A stretch of 64,000 nucleotides of DNA from positions 1 to 64,000 of the forward strand of contig NZ_JAFBFC010000004.1 of the NCBI RefSeq assembly GCF_016909075.1, read 5' to 3'. Below the pieces are notes generated by a model. That model searched no databases and was not told the DNA's origin. It saw only the letters and a program-made list of their open reading frames with translations. This stretch comes from Priestia iocasae (GTDB lineage Bacteria > Bacillota > Bacilli > Bacillales > Bacillaceae_H). Below are positions 32,739-41,973 of the stretch, piece by piece. The stretch's first letter is position 1. Each line of letters begins with the position of its first letter. A program made the translations under genes and the position numbers.

Positions 32739-33320
32739 ATGGAGATGTACAAAGAGTTTCCGACATTAGAAACGAAAAGATTGCGAATGCGTAAGTTAAC
32801 GATGGAAGATGCAAAAGATATTTTTTTATATGGGTCAGATAATCAAGTGACTCGATATGTAACGTGGGATACACATGAAAACATTGAAGAGAGTGAGAAG
32901 TTTGTACAATATGCGCTTGCTCAATATGAAAAAAAGCAACTAGCACCTTGGGGGATTGAGCGAAAAGAAGATGGAAAAATGATAGGGACCATTGATTTCG
33001 TTTCATGGAACAAAAAGCATGGTTCAGCAGAGGTAGGATACGCTATTTCAAGAGAATATTGGGGACATGGCTATGTGCCAGAGGCGCTACAAACTTTATT
33101 AGAACTAGGTTTTAATGAAATGGAACTTGTTCGTATCTCGGCTCGCTGTTTAAAGGAAAACGAACAGTCGAAGCGAGTGCTAGAAAAAGTAGGAATGGCT
33201 TATGAAGGACTTATTCGTAAAGGCATGCATTTAAAGGGAGAATACAGAGATCTTTGTATGTATGCCATTTTAAAAGAAGAGTACGTACAAGCAAAACGTG
33301 GTTGTTTAACCGTTCATTAA
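32739..33320 (+). CDS. GNAT family N-acetyltransferase (RimJ/RimL type)
   Basis: A 193-residue acetyltransferase of the RimJ/RimL/YdaF branch. Seen are LETKRLRMRKLTMEDAKDIF at the start, IGTIDFVSWN, the acetyl-CoA loop region VGYAISREYWGHGYVPEAL and ARCLKENEQSKRVLEKVGM. Substrate unknown; ribosomal protein or antibiotic acetylation are family options. GGGGG lies upstream of ATG 32739; a GTG one codon earlier is possible. Confidence 0.88.
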   Translation: MEMYKEFPTLETKRLRMRKLTMEDAKDIFLYGSDNQVTRYVTWDTHENIEESEKFVQYALAQYEKKQLAPWGIERKEDGKMIGTIDFVSWNKKHGSAEVGYAISREYWGHGYVPEALQTLLELGFNEMELVRISARCLKENEQSKRVLEKVGMAYEGLIRKGMHLKGEYRDLCMYAILKEEYVQAKRGCLTVH

Positions 33321-33464
33321 TTAAAGTGGGCTTATAAAGTTGAAATAGGTGAGAAAGAAAGTGACGACAAATAAAAAAGAGGATGAAATGCAACATCCCT
33401 TACCCACTCATTTTACAACGTCTTATGAGAAAGGAATGTTGCAGACTGATTCAAATGGAGCGAC

Positions 33465-35357
33465 TCATGTTCTGTTGGATTCAGTCTTTTTTTTGTGCAG
33501 ATAATGAGCAAATGTGAGCATTGGAAAAATATCGTTATAGCTATGATAGTAGATGTAATACTGCCCAGGTAAGCCAATACCAGTTGGGTAATGAAGCTGC
33601 CTTTTTGGGAGATCATGGGCTTTTAATAAAAATTTCATCCCTCGTGTGATGACTTCATCCTCTTTGCGGCAAACGGAAATGAGCGCATCTAGTGCCCATG
33701 CAGTTTGAGAGGGAGTACTAAAGGTCAGAGGTTTATAGGTTTTAACAGCTGCGCTTTCGCAAGACTCTCCCCAGCCACCGTCTTCGTGCTGAATTTGTTT
33801 AAGCCACTGAACGGCTTTTGCTAGTTGAGGGTGAGAGCGTTCCACTCCAACTGCACGTAGGCCTGTTACGGCAGCCCACGTTCCATAGATATAACAAACG
33901 CCCCATCTACCGTACCAACTTCCGTTTCGGTGTTGTTGAGATAAAAGCCATTTAACAGCTGCTTGAATGGATGGATGATGCTGCTTCATCCCTGCATACT
34001 TCCCTACATATTCAAGCACTCTACCAGTTAGGTCAGGAGTAGGAGGATCTGTAGCGGCATCTTGTGCATTTTCAAGCGGAATATACGTAAAAAGCGGGTT
34101 GTCGGTGTTTTTTTCAAATGCCGCAAATCCACCACTTTGATTTTGCATCGATAAAAGCCAAGTGGTTCCACGCTGCCAAGCTGCTCGAACGCTCTCATCA
34201 ATCGCTGCTTTGCGAGAAAGGGCGCGTAATGCAGCAGACGTATCATCTAAATCAGGGTTTATTGTATTAATGTGAGAGAACCCCCATCCTCCAGGGGAAA
34301 CGCCTGGATTATGAATGTGCCAATCTCCTCTTTTTGTATGCTGCTTTTTTAGTAAATACCGAAGTGATTTCTGAATCATCTCATCGTCACTTGAAACGCC
34401 CGCTTCTTGTAAAGCATAACTTAAAAGTGCAGTATCCCAAACAGTTGATGTTGAGTTTTCTAAGTGATAAAATTCGTTTGTTTTTGTCACCAAAGACTCC
34501 AGACCTGAGATGGCAGATTGAATAACAGGACTGTTCTTTTGATAGTTTAAGGCGAGTAACGCATAAATCATAAAAAATGTAGCGCTTGCATAACTGTTCA
34601 ATGTCCCGTCTTTTTCAATTCGTTCTAGTATATATCGTTCAGCCTCACGATAGCCAAGGCCTTGAATATAAGAAGGGAAGGTTGCAAGCTTTTTTAGTTC
34701 GTTTGTCAAAAAGGAAGAAACAGACCGATATTCGTCATACCAGGTGTCATGCAAATCTCGGTTCGGTGATGAAAATAAATGACGAATATCAGGTGTGCTT
34801 TTTGACTTAATGCTCATTTTTTTATTTGCTGCAATCATCATGGGAGCAAAGTGAATACGAGCGTACGTGCTTAATTCATAAAAGTTCAATGGAGTGTAGG
34901 TTGGTAGTAATAAAAGAGAAAGAGGTACATAAAAAAACCGTGGCCATGGATAAAGACCATGAACAGCAAGCATCCACTTTGTCATAAAATGTGTCTTTTC
35001 TAAACCTCCATGATGCAAAATGAAGCGCTCCGCTTTACGCAATAAGCGATCGTCTCTCTTTACATGGCCAGAAAACAGAAGCGCTGTATATGCTTGAACC
35101 GTTGCAGATAAATTGCCTGCTTTTTCATCTTCATATAGCTTCCATACACCGTCAGCCGTTTGCATGTATAAAATTCGTTCAACAAGTTGTTTAATGAGCG
35201 CTTCGTTCTCTATATCTAAAGCCCGTAATGTCATAATCATAAAAGCGTCTGTCATTACGCTACCTTCAAACATAAAACGCCAAGAGCCATCTGAATGTTG
35301 ATGAGTGCGCAATGCATCTATGCGCTTTAAAAGGTTTGCTTTTATTTCATTTTCCAT
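33465..35357 (-). CDS. sqhC: Squalene/sporulenol cyclase
   Basis: A 630-residue class II terpene cyclase. The protonating motif DLDD is at residues 369-372 (NPDLDDTSAAL). Several QW motifs are present, such as QHSDGSWRF, QNQSGGFAAF, QHRNGSWYGRWG and QIQHEDGGWGES. In B. subtilis, SqhC makes sporulenol from tetraprenyl-curcumene and is a sporulation enzyme, so the same role is likely; hopene formation is the alternative. It acts at the membrane as a monotopic protein. No squalene synthase gene is adjacent. Confidence 0.94.
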   Translation of the reverse strand: MENEIKANLLKRIDALRTHQHSDGSWRFMFEGSVMTDAFMIMTLRALDIENEALIKQLVERILYMQTADGVWKLYEDEKAGNLSATVQAYTALLFSGHVKRDDRLLRKAERFILHHGGLEKTHFMTKWMLAVHGLYPWPRFFYVPLSLLLLPTYTPLNFYELSTYARIHFAPMMIAANKKMSIKSKSTPDIRHLFSSPNRDLHDTWYDEYRSVSSFLTNELKKLATFPSYIQGLGYREAERYILERIEKDGTLNSYASATFFMIYALLALNYQKNSPVIQSAISGLESLVTKTNEFYHLENSTSTVWDTALLSYALQEAGVSSDDEMIQKSLRYLLKKQHTKRGDWHIHNPGVSPGGWGFSHINTINPDLDDTSAALRALSRKAAIDESVRAAWQRGTTWLLSMQNQSGGFAAFEKNTDNPLFTYIPLENAQDAATDPPTPDLTGRVLEYVGKYAGMKQHHPSIQAAVKWLLSQQHRNGSWYGRWGVCYIYGTWAAVTGLRAVGVERSHPQLAKAVQWLKQIQHEDGGWGESCESAAVKTYKPLTFSTPSQTAWALDALISVCRKEDEVITRGMKFLLKAHDLPKRQLHYPTGIGLPGQYYIYYHSYNDIFPMLTFAHYLHKKKTESNRT

Positions 35358-35474
35358 TTATCTTCACCTCACAATGGTATTACTTTATTCATCCAAAAGA
35401 GAGGGTATGTTTAAAGTTGCAAAAGTATAAAAACCTCATGCACAATGTAGAAAAAGGTAACGGAGGGAAGGAAC

Positions 35475-36515
35475 GTGCAACAAATTGAAGTACAAGTCAT
35501 TCAAGGAACAGGAACATATAGAGAATTGGGAAATAAACAAGGGCGCGTTCATCGTGATTCGAAGTTAGCAGATAATCATAAAGTTAGACGAAAACGATCA
35601 ATGCGGAACTACAAAGTGAATGTACAAAAAGCAAAAGAGTATTACGAGCGATTTGCTCCGCATTTGTGGGAAGAATTAGAAGGATTAGCTGAAGGATTGG
35701 ACTGGTCGATGGAAGATGTGGCTCACGAGTACAGTGGCTATCAACAACACTGGAAAAAGTCAGGATGCTCTGCCCTTATGCAACATGGTTATTACGCTCG
35801 GAATTATGATTATCATCCAAAAACATATGAAGGACGCTTTCTTATTTGGAAGCCAACATCAGCGTATGCAAGTATTGGTTTTGCAACACGAATGATTGGG
35901 CGAATTGATGGAATGAATGAAAAGGGGCTTGTCGTTGGCTATCATTTTGTAAATCGACGAAGAGAAGTGGATGGATTTATTTGTTGTACCATTGCTCGCT
36001 TTCTTTTAGACACGTGTGCGACAACGGACGAGGCTATTACCTTATTAGAAAAGATTCCGCACCGACATGCTTTTAATTATTCCATTTATGATTCAAATGG
36101 ACATGCAGCCATTGTAGAAGCGTCTGGGCGAGGTATTTTTGTAAAAAGAGGAGAAGGTATGAGTTGTACGAATCATTTCGATGGGTTACGAGATGAAAAT
36201 CGTCATCATCTTCTAGAATCGAAAGAAAGATTAGCTCATTTAGAAGAACACGCAACAGATACATTAACAGCTCTTGATGCATTTACATTATTTAATTCAT
36301 CAGAACGTCCTATTTTTAAAAGTGATTATCACAACTCGGCTGGAACCATTCATACGGCTGTTTATATTCCAAACGAGCTAAAAGTCATCGTTGGAATTGG
36401 AGGGAATGCGAAACCACTTATTTTCTCATTTGGAGACTGGTTAAAAGGAATGCCTGTGCATATTACAAAAATAAAAGGAAACATTGAGACAACCGAAGTT
36501 TTTCCTTTTAAATAG
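35475..36515 (+). CDS. C45-type Ntn hydrolase / acyltransferase-like protein
   Basis: A 346-residue protein of the acyl-CoA:6-APA acyltransferase-like (peptidase C45) family. The self-processing nucleophile is probably Cys in SGCSALMQHG, followed by ARNYDYHP, GMNEKGLVVGYHFVNRR and SCTNHF. Such enzymes hydrolyse or transfer acyl groups from amides; the substrate is unknown. The start is GTG with GGAGGGAAGGA upstream. It is divergent from sqhC (117 bp apart), so the two could share regulation. Confidence 0.82.
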   Translation: MQQIEVQVIQGTGTYRELGNKQGRVHRDSKLADNHKVRRKRSMRNYKVNVQKAKEYYERFAPHLWEELEGLAEGLDWSMEDVAHEYSGYQQHWKKSGCSALMQHGYYARNYDYHPKTYEGRFLIWKPTSAYASIGFATRMIGRIDGMNEKGLVVGYHFVNRRREVDGFICCTIARFLLDTCATTDEAITLLEKIPHRHAFNYSIYDSNGHAAIVEASGRGIFVKRGEGMSCTNHFDGLRDENRHHLLESKERLAHLEEHATDTLTALDAFTLFNSSERPIFKSDYHNSAGTIHTAVYIPNELKVIVGIGGNAKPLIFSFGDWLKGMPVHITKIKGNIETTEVFPFK

Positions 36516-36719
36516 GAGCCACACAATGTGGGTTAGCCCTCAACATTTCTTGCCTTTAACCTTTAGTCAAATTAAATAAGAGAGGATCGATTAAACCACT
36601 TTTTAAAATTGTACTGCCTTTTGGGACATTCTTAATATCTACCTGTGATATTGTCAAATAGTTCTGAACATGTTACGGTTAATAGGTACGTGTAATTTTA
36701 TAGAAAGAAAGTGATAGTC

Positions 36720-36986
36720 ATGAGAGGTAGAGGGATTTCTTTATTTATACCTGGGTTTTTATTTTTCTTAACGATTATACTTTTTATCGTTATGCTAACA
36801 GGCTTTTATTTAGATTCAGATATTTTAAGAAAAATATGGGTTATTATTATGACCATTACGCCTATTATTGGCTTTATTACTGCAATTAAAGCACGCAGAG
36901 GGAAATATAAACCTTGGCTTATTATCGGGCATATAGCTTTAATTTTCACCGTGTCTGTTCTTGGTGTATTAGCAATTGTCGGATAG
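36720..36986 (+). CDS. Small membrane protein
   Basis: An 88-residue protein with three hydrophobic helices (IPGFLFFLTIILFIVMLTGF, WVIIMTITPIIGFITA, WLIIGHIALIFTVSVLGV). Family not recognised. Start taken as ATG 36720, preceded by GAAAGAAAG; a GTG three codons earlier is possible. Confidence 0.6.
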   Translation: MRGRGISLFIPGFLFFLTIILFIVMLTGFYLDSDILRKIWVIIMTITPIIGFITAIKARRGKYKPWLIIGHIALIFTVSVLGVLAIVG

Positions 36987-37023
36987 TAAAAATGCTCAGC
37001 TTTTTAAGAGCTGAGCATTTTTA
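36986..37023. terminator. Terminator after the small membrane protein
   Basis: GTAAAAATGCTCAGCT and its complement form a long perfect stem with T5 on both strands. Confidence 0.85.
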
Positions 37024-37239
37024 CTGTTTATTTATACAAAAGATAGAAATAGAGATAAAAATATGAAATTTAATAGGTTAAAAGAATGGGTTATAATGGA
37101 TAATGAAAGCTTGTTATTAAGTACGGATGACCTATTTAATAGAAAGTTTTCTCATGGTACTATTTTCTAGATAGATGAGGCAGTCGTTTTGTTGTCTATT
37201 CTATATAATAGTTGAGCTACCAAATTAGGGGGTTTTGCA

Positions 37240-37875
37240 ATGTTTAAAAACAAGTTGAAAAAATTAGTTGCAACAACAGCAGCTGCTTTGGTTGTAGCTA
37301 GCTCAGCGCTTCCATTTAGCGCAAGTGCACAATCCGTATTCAGTGATGTACCTACAAACCATCCACACTATGAGGCAATTGAATTCCTTACTGATGTAGA
37401 AATCATTACAGGCTATGAGGATGGGACGTTTAAGCCAAACAATCACATTACTCGTGGTCAAACAGCAAAAATGATTTCACGTTTCTACTATGTGGATGAA
37501 GAACCAAGTATGCAAGTATTTAAAGACTTACCTGTTACCTATTCAGACAAAGAATTAGTAGTAGCAGCAAACTTAATGCACGAAATGAGTGTCATGACAG
37601 GAGCGAACGGATATTTTATGCCATTTAAAAACATTACGCGTCAGCAAATGGCAAAAGTATTAGTAGAAGAATTTGGTCTTGACTATGTCGAGGGAGCTCA
37701 AACAAACATTAAAGACTTAGATAAGGCGTTTCCAGAATTCCAAGATTATATTGAAATTTTGGCACAAAACGAAGTAACGGTTGTATCAGAATTTAAGCCG
37801 ACAGAACCGGTATCACGTGCTCAATTCGCAAGTTTTGTTTATCGTGCACTTTTAGCACAAGACTTTGAAAACTAA
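37240..37875 (+). CDS. S-layer-homology (SLH) domain protein
   Basis: A 211-residue secreted protein. Residues 1-30 are a signal peptide ending SASAQS. Three SLH modules fill the rest (FSDVPTNHPHYEAIEFLTD with GYEDGTFKPNNHITRGQTAK; a middle module with ITRQQMAKVL; and a third with PTEPVSRAQFASFVYRAL). SLH modules bind pyruvylated secondary cell-wall polymer. There is no extra catalytic domain. GGGGG lies before the ATG. Confidence 0.92.
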   Translation: MFKNKLKKLVATTAAALVVASSALPFSASAQSVFSDVPTNHPHYEAIEFLTDVEIITGYEDGTFKPNNHITRGQTAKMISRFYYVDEEPSMQVFKDLPVTYSDKELVVAANLMHEMSVMTGANGYFMPFKNITRQQMAKVLVEEFGLDYVEGAQTNIKDLDKAFPEFQDYIEILAQNEVTVVSEFKPTEPVSRAQFASFVYRALLAQDFEN

Positions 37876-37885
37876 GAATAAATAT

Positions 37886-37918
37886 AAAAGGCATGACCAC
37901 TAGTTGGTCATGCCTTTT
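37886..37918. terminator. Bidirectional terminator
   Basis: AAAAGGCATGACCA/TGGTCATGCCTTTT stem between convergent genes. Confidence 0.85.
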
Positions 37919-37919
37919 G

Positions 37920-38927
37920 TTAATCATTCGATAACTTATCACGGTTAGCTGCAAGAGGTGGTTGTTCAAGCCAACCTTTTCTTATGCTTAGATTGGCTCC
38001 GTCAAGGGAAAACTTGGCTGTTTCTACAATAAGGCGAGCGAAAGCTAAAGAAATATCTTTTCTTGCAATTTGTGACACTGCTGTTCCATAATTGGCTAAA
38101 CCACTGGCAGCGGCAAGCCCTGTATGATAGTGCATAAGCTTTTCTGAAAAAGGCGCTATGCGTGATTCCGTTACCTCCGGGTCCCAAAGCTGTGGAGAAG
38201 GCAAGTCTTCATCTGTTAGCATATTGATAAATAATTCAATGTGATTGTGAGCAATTTTACGGCCACGTACTAAGTATTCACGTAAATCATTTGAAGTTGC
38301 AGCTTGGCTAAAAGCAATCATAATAGATTTTCCAAGCATATTCGTATCTAAATTTATGTATATTTCCTTAATTTCTTGAGCAGAAATAGGGCGTTTAGGT
38401 CCTCGGAGTTTGCCTAAGAAGTCCTTGCTGTCAACAAATTGAACTTGAGTAGGAATTGGAATGCTAGGTGTCCGAATAACAATGCCTTTTTCTAAAAGAG
38501 CTTCCATGGCACTGTTAAATACGTTTGCATACTCATTTATGTTTTGTAGAAGAAACATCCGAATATCTCGTCTGTGTGAAGCAAATAATCCGTTTGAGTA
38601 GTTAATCATAGATGCTCGGCTCATTTCTTTTAAGTAGAACAAATAAAACTTATCAGAAAACATTCTTGGTGCATCTAGAAAGACATCGGAATCGTTAAAT
38701 CCTTGAGGTGTTTTCATACCTTCTGCTTCAAAAAGATGTTGATAAGTTTGAATGCGTTTTTGGATATATTCGTTATTAAGCTGTAATATTTTTTTTGCAT
38801 CACGATCTTCTACATTGTGAAGAAAGCTTTTCATTACGCAAGATAAAAGGGTTTCCCCAATATAGCCAGACCATAATGAGCCAACTTCTCCTGATGTTAA
38901 TGTAACGATGCGTCCATCTGTATTCAA
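37920..38927 (-). CDS. DUF3231 family protein (CotF-like)
   Basis: About 335 residues, all-helical, made of two similar halves: LTSGEVGSLWSGYIGETLLS in the first is echoed by HYHTGLAAASGLANYG in the second part. DUF3231 proteins are distant relatives of the spore coat F family and are common in Bacillaceae; function unknown. The start is uncertain: TTG 38927 is 8 nt from AGAGG, and GTG 38936 overlaps that site. Confidence 0.75.
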   Translation of the reverse strand: MNTDGRIVTLTSGEVGSLWSGYIGETLLSCVMKSFLHNVEDRDAKKILQLNNEYIQKRIQTYQHLFEAEGMKTPQGFNDSDVFLDAPRMFSDKFYLFYLKEMSRASMINYSNGLFASHRRDIRMFLLQNINEYANVFNSAMEALLEKGIVIRTPSIPIPTQVQFVDSKDFLGKLRGPKRPISAQEIKEIYINLDTNMLGKSIMIAFSQAATSNDLREYLVRGRKIAHNHIELFINMLTDEDLPSPQLWDPEVTESRIAPFSEKLMHYHTGLAAASGLANYGTAVSQIARKDISLAFARLIVETAKFSLDGANLSIRKGWLEQPPLAANRDKLSND

Positions 38928-39014
38928 CTCATACACCTCTTATTTTTTAATAATGATAGTATAAATAGTTTGTGAACAAGATATGCATGAGGAAGAGATG
39001 GATAAAATCCATAA

Positions 39015-39046
39015 TAAAAAAGCTGATTCAGTAAAATCAGCTTTTT
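39015..39046. terminator. Terminator of chrA operon
   Basis: AAAAAGCTGATT/AATCAGCTTTTT stem, just after the chrA stop on the minus strand. Confidence 0.8.
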
Positions 39047-39056
39047 AGATACTATG

Positions 39057-40250
39057 TTAAATAAAAGTTAATAAAGTACCGCCAATTGCACCAGTTAATA
39101 CGATGACCCAAGGTGGCAGTTTCCAATAGACGAGCATACTAAACAAAATTGCCGCAAATGCAAAATCAATGGGTGCTAGAATGGAGCTCGTCCAAATGGG
39201 ATGATAGAAAGCAGAGATTAAAATGCCAACAACCGCTGCATTTACACCCATTAATGCACCTTGAACTTTAGGATTACGACGAAGTGAATCCCAAAATGGT
39301 AGTGTTCCAAGGATGAGTAAGAATGCAGGTAAGAAGATTGCAGCGGTTGCTAGTAATCCACCTTGCCATCCATTGATGACAGCGCCAATATAAGCGGCAA
39401 ATGTAAATAATGGACCAGGAACAGCTTGAGCCGCCCCATAACCTGCTAAAAATGCTTCATCACTTAGCCAGCCTGTTGGCACAAATTCACGTTCTAATAG
39501 CGGAAGAACAACGTGTCCACCACCAAATACTAGCGATCCTGAACGATAAAAGCTATCGAACATCGCAATCCACTCTGATGATGTCAACTCTCGTAAGATA
39601 GGAAGTAAGACAAGTAAACCAAAAAATAAAGCTAAACAAGCAAGTCCAAATGTACGAGAAATAGGAAACGATAAGCGTGAATCATCCATATTTGTTTGAT
39701 TCCTGTAAATCAAGTACCCAATGATACCTGATAATAAAATAACCCCAACTTGTGTAAAAGCAGTTTGCAATAATAGCGTGACAACTAAAGCGAATAATAC
39801 AATGGCCTTTCGTTGTAAATCTGGTGCTAATTTTTGAGCCATACCAAGAATGGCGTGCGCTACGACTGCAACGGCTACAATTTTTAATCCTTGAATCCAA
39901 CCTACTTCTCCAGCGTTTAATCCTTGGAGTATTAGAGCGAAGATGATGAGTGCGATGACCGATGGTAATGTAAAACCGATAAATGCTAGAATGCCTCCTA
40001 TTATCCCTCCGCGTATTACACCAACACCTATGCCAACCTGGCTACTAGCTGGCCCAGGCAAAAATTGACATAAAGCAACTAAATCAGCATAGCTTTTTTC
40101 ATCGAGCCATTTACGTCTGCGAACATATTCTTCATGAAAATAACCTAAGTGAGCGACCGGACCACCAAAGGAGGTGAGTCCAAGACGTGTTGAGATAAAT
40201 AAGATTTCTAGTAACGAGCGAAAGTCTGTCTTCGTGTTTTTTTCAGCCAT
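39057..40250 (-). CDS. chrA: Chromate transporter ChrA, long form
   Basis: A 397-residue membrane protein with two homologous CHR halves: TRLGLTSFGGPVAHLGYFHE with CQFLPGPASSQVG in the first half and FYRSGSLVFGGGHVVLPLLE with AAQAVPGPLFTFAAYIG in the second. It exports chromate by a proton-coupled mechanism in characterised members. It is encoded 17 bp downstream of a PadR gene, implying co-transcription. Confidence 0.93.
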   Translation of the reverse strand: MAEKNTKTDFRSLLEILFISTRLGLTSFGGPVAHLGYFHEEYVRRRKWLDEKSYADLVALCQFLPGPASSQVGIGVGVIRGGIIGGILAFIGFTLPSVIALIIFALILQGLNAGEVGWIQGLKIVAVAVVAHAILGMAQKLAPDLQRKAIVLFALVVTLLLQTAFTQVGVILLSGIIGYLIYRNQTNMDDSRLSFPISRTFGLACLALFFGLLVLLPILRELTSSEWIAMFDSFYRSGSLVFGGGHVVLPLLEREFVPTGWLSDEAFLAGYGAAQAVPGPLFTFAAYIGAVINGWQGGLLATAAIFLPAFLLILGTLPFWDSLRRNPKVQGALMGVNAAVVGILISAFYHPIWTSSILAPIDFAFAAILFSMLVYWKLPPWVIVLTGAIGGTLLTFI

Positions 40251-40267
40251 AATAAACTCCTTTCTAC

Positions 40268-40576
40268 TTAATCTTTAATTTCTTTGAATAATTCATACGC
40301 TTTGTTGCGAGCTTCAACGAGTACAAGGCTACCTTTTTTAGTAGTGGAATAATATTTCCTTATTTTTCCATCTACATTTTTATCTTCACGGGTCAATAGT
40401 CCATCTTTCTCCATGGAATGAAAAATAGGATAAAGTGTGCCGGGACTAATGTTGTAGCCATGCTCTTGAAGTTCTTCAAGCATCCATGAGCCAAATACAG
40501 GGTGCTCTTTAGCATGATGCAAAATGTGAATTTGGATAAAACCTAAAAATAACTTTCGTAATACTTTATCTTCCAA
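40268..40576 (-). CDS. PadR family transcriptional regulator
   Basis: A 102-residue winged-helix protein: FIQIHILHHAKEHPVFG, GYNISPGTLYPIFHSMEKDG and DGKIRKYYSTTKKG are PadR signatures. It probably represses its own operon with chrA through the palindrome upstream. Start taken as TTG 40576, 8 nt after AGGAGG; GTG 40585 overlaps that site. Confidence 0.9.
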   Translation of the reverse strand: MEDKVLRKLFLGFIQIHILHHAKEHPVFGSWMLEELQEHGYNISPGTLYPIFHSMEKDGLLTREDKNVDGKIRKYYSTTKKGSLVLVEARNKAYELFKEIKD

Positions 40577-40893
40577 GGTGGCCACCTCCTAATTTCGATA
40601 ATCGATTTCGGATTCCGATATCGAAAAACATAGCAATTGTAACATTGATTAATTTCTATATTCAAGAGTTAAGATGTATCTTTACATAAGTTTAATAATT
40701 AGGAAAATGCCGAATTACTATGCTTGTTTTTAGCCTTTTTTGTATCGATTATAAAATGCTGTAGATAAGAATCTATCTTTTGCTATAAAATAGTTCAATT
40801 ATTCATCGTGTAAAGAAAGTTATAGAAAGTAAAAGAATGATACAATAGACAGAAATGTAAGATGAAAAGAAACTTTGTAAAGGAGAGAACGAA
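40577..40893. other. Intergenic region between padR and RNA ligase
   Basis: About 320 bases between divergent operons. It holds the PadR palindrome, and AT-rich sequence with likely promoters in both directions. No gene seen. Confidence 0.5.
40593..40626. promoter_or_regulatory. Candidate PadR operator
   Basis: Inverted repeat TTTCGATA...TATCGAAA with an 18-nt centre that itself contains ATCGATTTCGGATTCCGA (partly symmetrical). It lies 17 bp upstream of the padR start. Confidence 0.6.
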
Positions 40894-41955
40894 ATGTTTG
40901 AAAAAGATGTATATATGTCTGAAGTGGAACAAAAGTACATAACAAGACGAATACATCCTCTTCACACGGACGTTGTAATCTTAAATTATACCGAGCACGT
41001 GACCTATGAGAAGCGTTGGAATGATGTAACCCTTGCATGTAGAGGATTAATTCTTAATGAAAAGACAGGAGAAATTGTAGCAAGGCCATTTCCGAAGTTT
41101 TTTAATTATGGTGAATTACCTGAGTATGAAGAGGGTATTCCGTTTCATGAAGTTCCTGAATTTACAGTGAAACACGACGGTTCGTTAGGAATTAGTTACA
41201 AAGTAAATGGAAAAATTCATTGGGCAACCCGAGGGTCATTTGAGTCAGAGCAAGCAAAAGTCGCACAGCATATTTGGGAAAGCAAATATGCTACTGTTCA
41301 AATACCAGATGAATTAACTTTACTTGTTGAAATTATCGATCCCCGTACGAAAGTAGTGGTGAATTACAATGGATTATCGGACTTAGTTATTATTGGTGCT
41401 ATTCATCGGTTTACAGGATATGATTATTCGTATGAAGAGCTTTTACTACTTGGTAAAAAGCTTGGAATGACAGTTACCGAACAAGTGAAGTTAACGATTG
41501 AAGAGGCGGTAAAGTTAAAGAGTGAAATAACCCATAACAGTGAAGGTTGGGTATTAAGGTGGCCAAATGGAAAGCGCTTAAAAGTAAAAGGTGATCACTA
41601 CTTAGATATTCATAAAATAGCGTATGGATTATCTTCTAAAATGAAAGCGGAACATTGGAAAAACAACAACATGGAAGCACTGCTAATTAAAATGCCAGAA
41701 GAATTTCGGGAAGAGTTAGAGCAGTTTCAAGCGGTTTTAAACATTGAACTTCAAAAGCTGAATGAAACAATTGTATCTTGGTTAAGAAAAGCAAATGAAA
41801 CAGCAAATAATCGAAAAGATGTTGCGACCTATGTAGTGTCAGAAGTTCCAAAAGACATTCGCTATTTACTTTTTAAAGCGTATGATAACAAATTGAGTGA
41901 CAATGATTTACGTGAACATATTTATAGGCGATATGGAGAGTTTGTTTCAATTTAA
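40894..41955 (+). CDS. T4 Rnl1-type RNA ligase
   Basis: A 353-residue nucleotidyltransferase-fold ligase. Motif I is KHDGS with lysine 93 as the AMP acceptor; ACRGLILNEKTGE precedes it (arginine Ia), with motif IIIa LLVEIIDP, motif IV SEGWVLRWPNG and motif V RLKVKGDHY. It would seal 3'-OH/5'-phosphate RNA ends with ATP. The C-terminal 100 residues are helical, as in Rnl1-like enzymes that act on tRNA. It is 18 bp from a kinase-HD gene, giving an end-healing plus sealing pair. AAAGGAGAG lies before the ATG. Confidence 0.88.
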   Translation: MFEKDVYMSEVEQKYITRRIHPLHTDVVILNYTEHVTYEKRWNDVTLACRGLILNEKTGEIVARPFPKFFNYGELPEYEEGIPFHEVPEFTVKHDGSLGISYKVNGKIHWATRGSFESEQAKVAQHIWESKYATVQIPDELTLLVEIIDPRTKVVVNYNGLSDLVIIGAIHRFTGYDYSYEELLLLGKKLGMTVTEQVKLTIEEAVKLKSEITHNSEGWVLRWPNGKRLKVKGDHYLDIHKIAYGLSSKMKAEHWKNNNMEALLIKMPEEFREELEQFQAVLNIELQKLNETIVSWLRKANETANNRKDVATYVVSEVPKDIRYLLFKAYDNKLSDNDLREHIYRRYGEFVSI

Positions 41956-41973
41956 CGAAAAGGAATGACTAGT

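Noticed and set aside
33465-35357. Several plus-strand frames inside sqhC
   Set aside because: They are antisense shadows of a well-conserved cyclase and lack ribosome binding sites.
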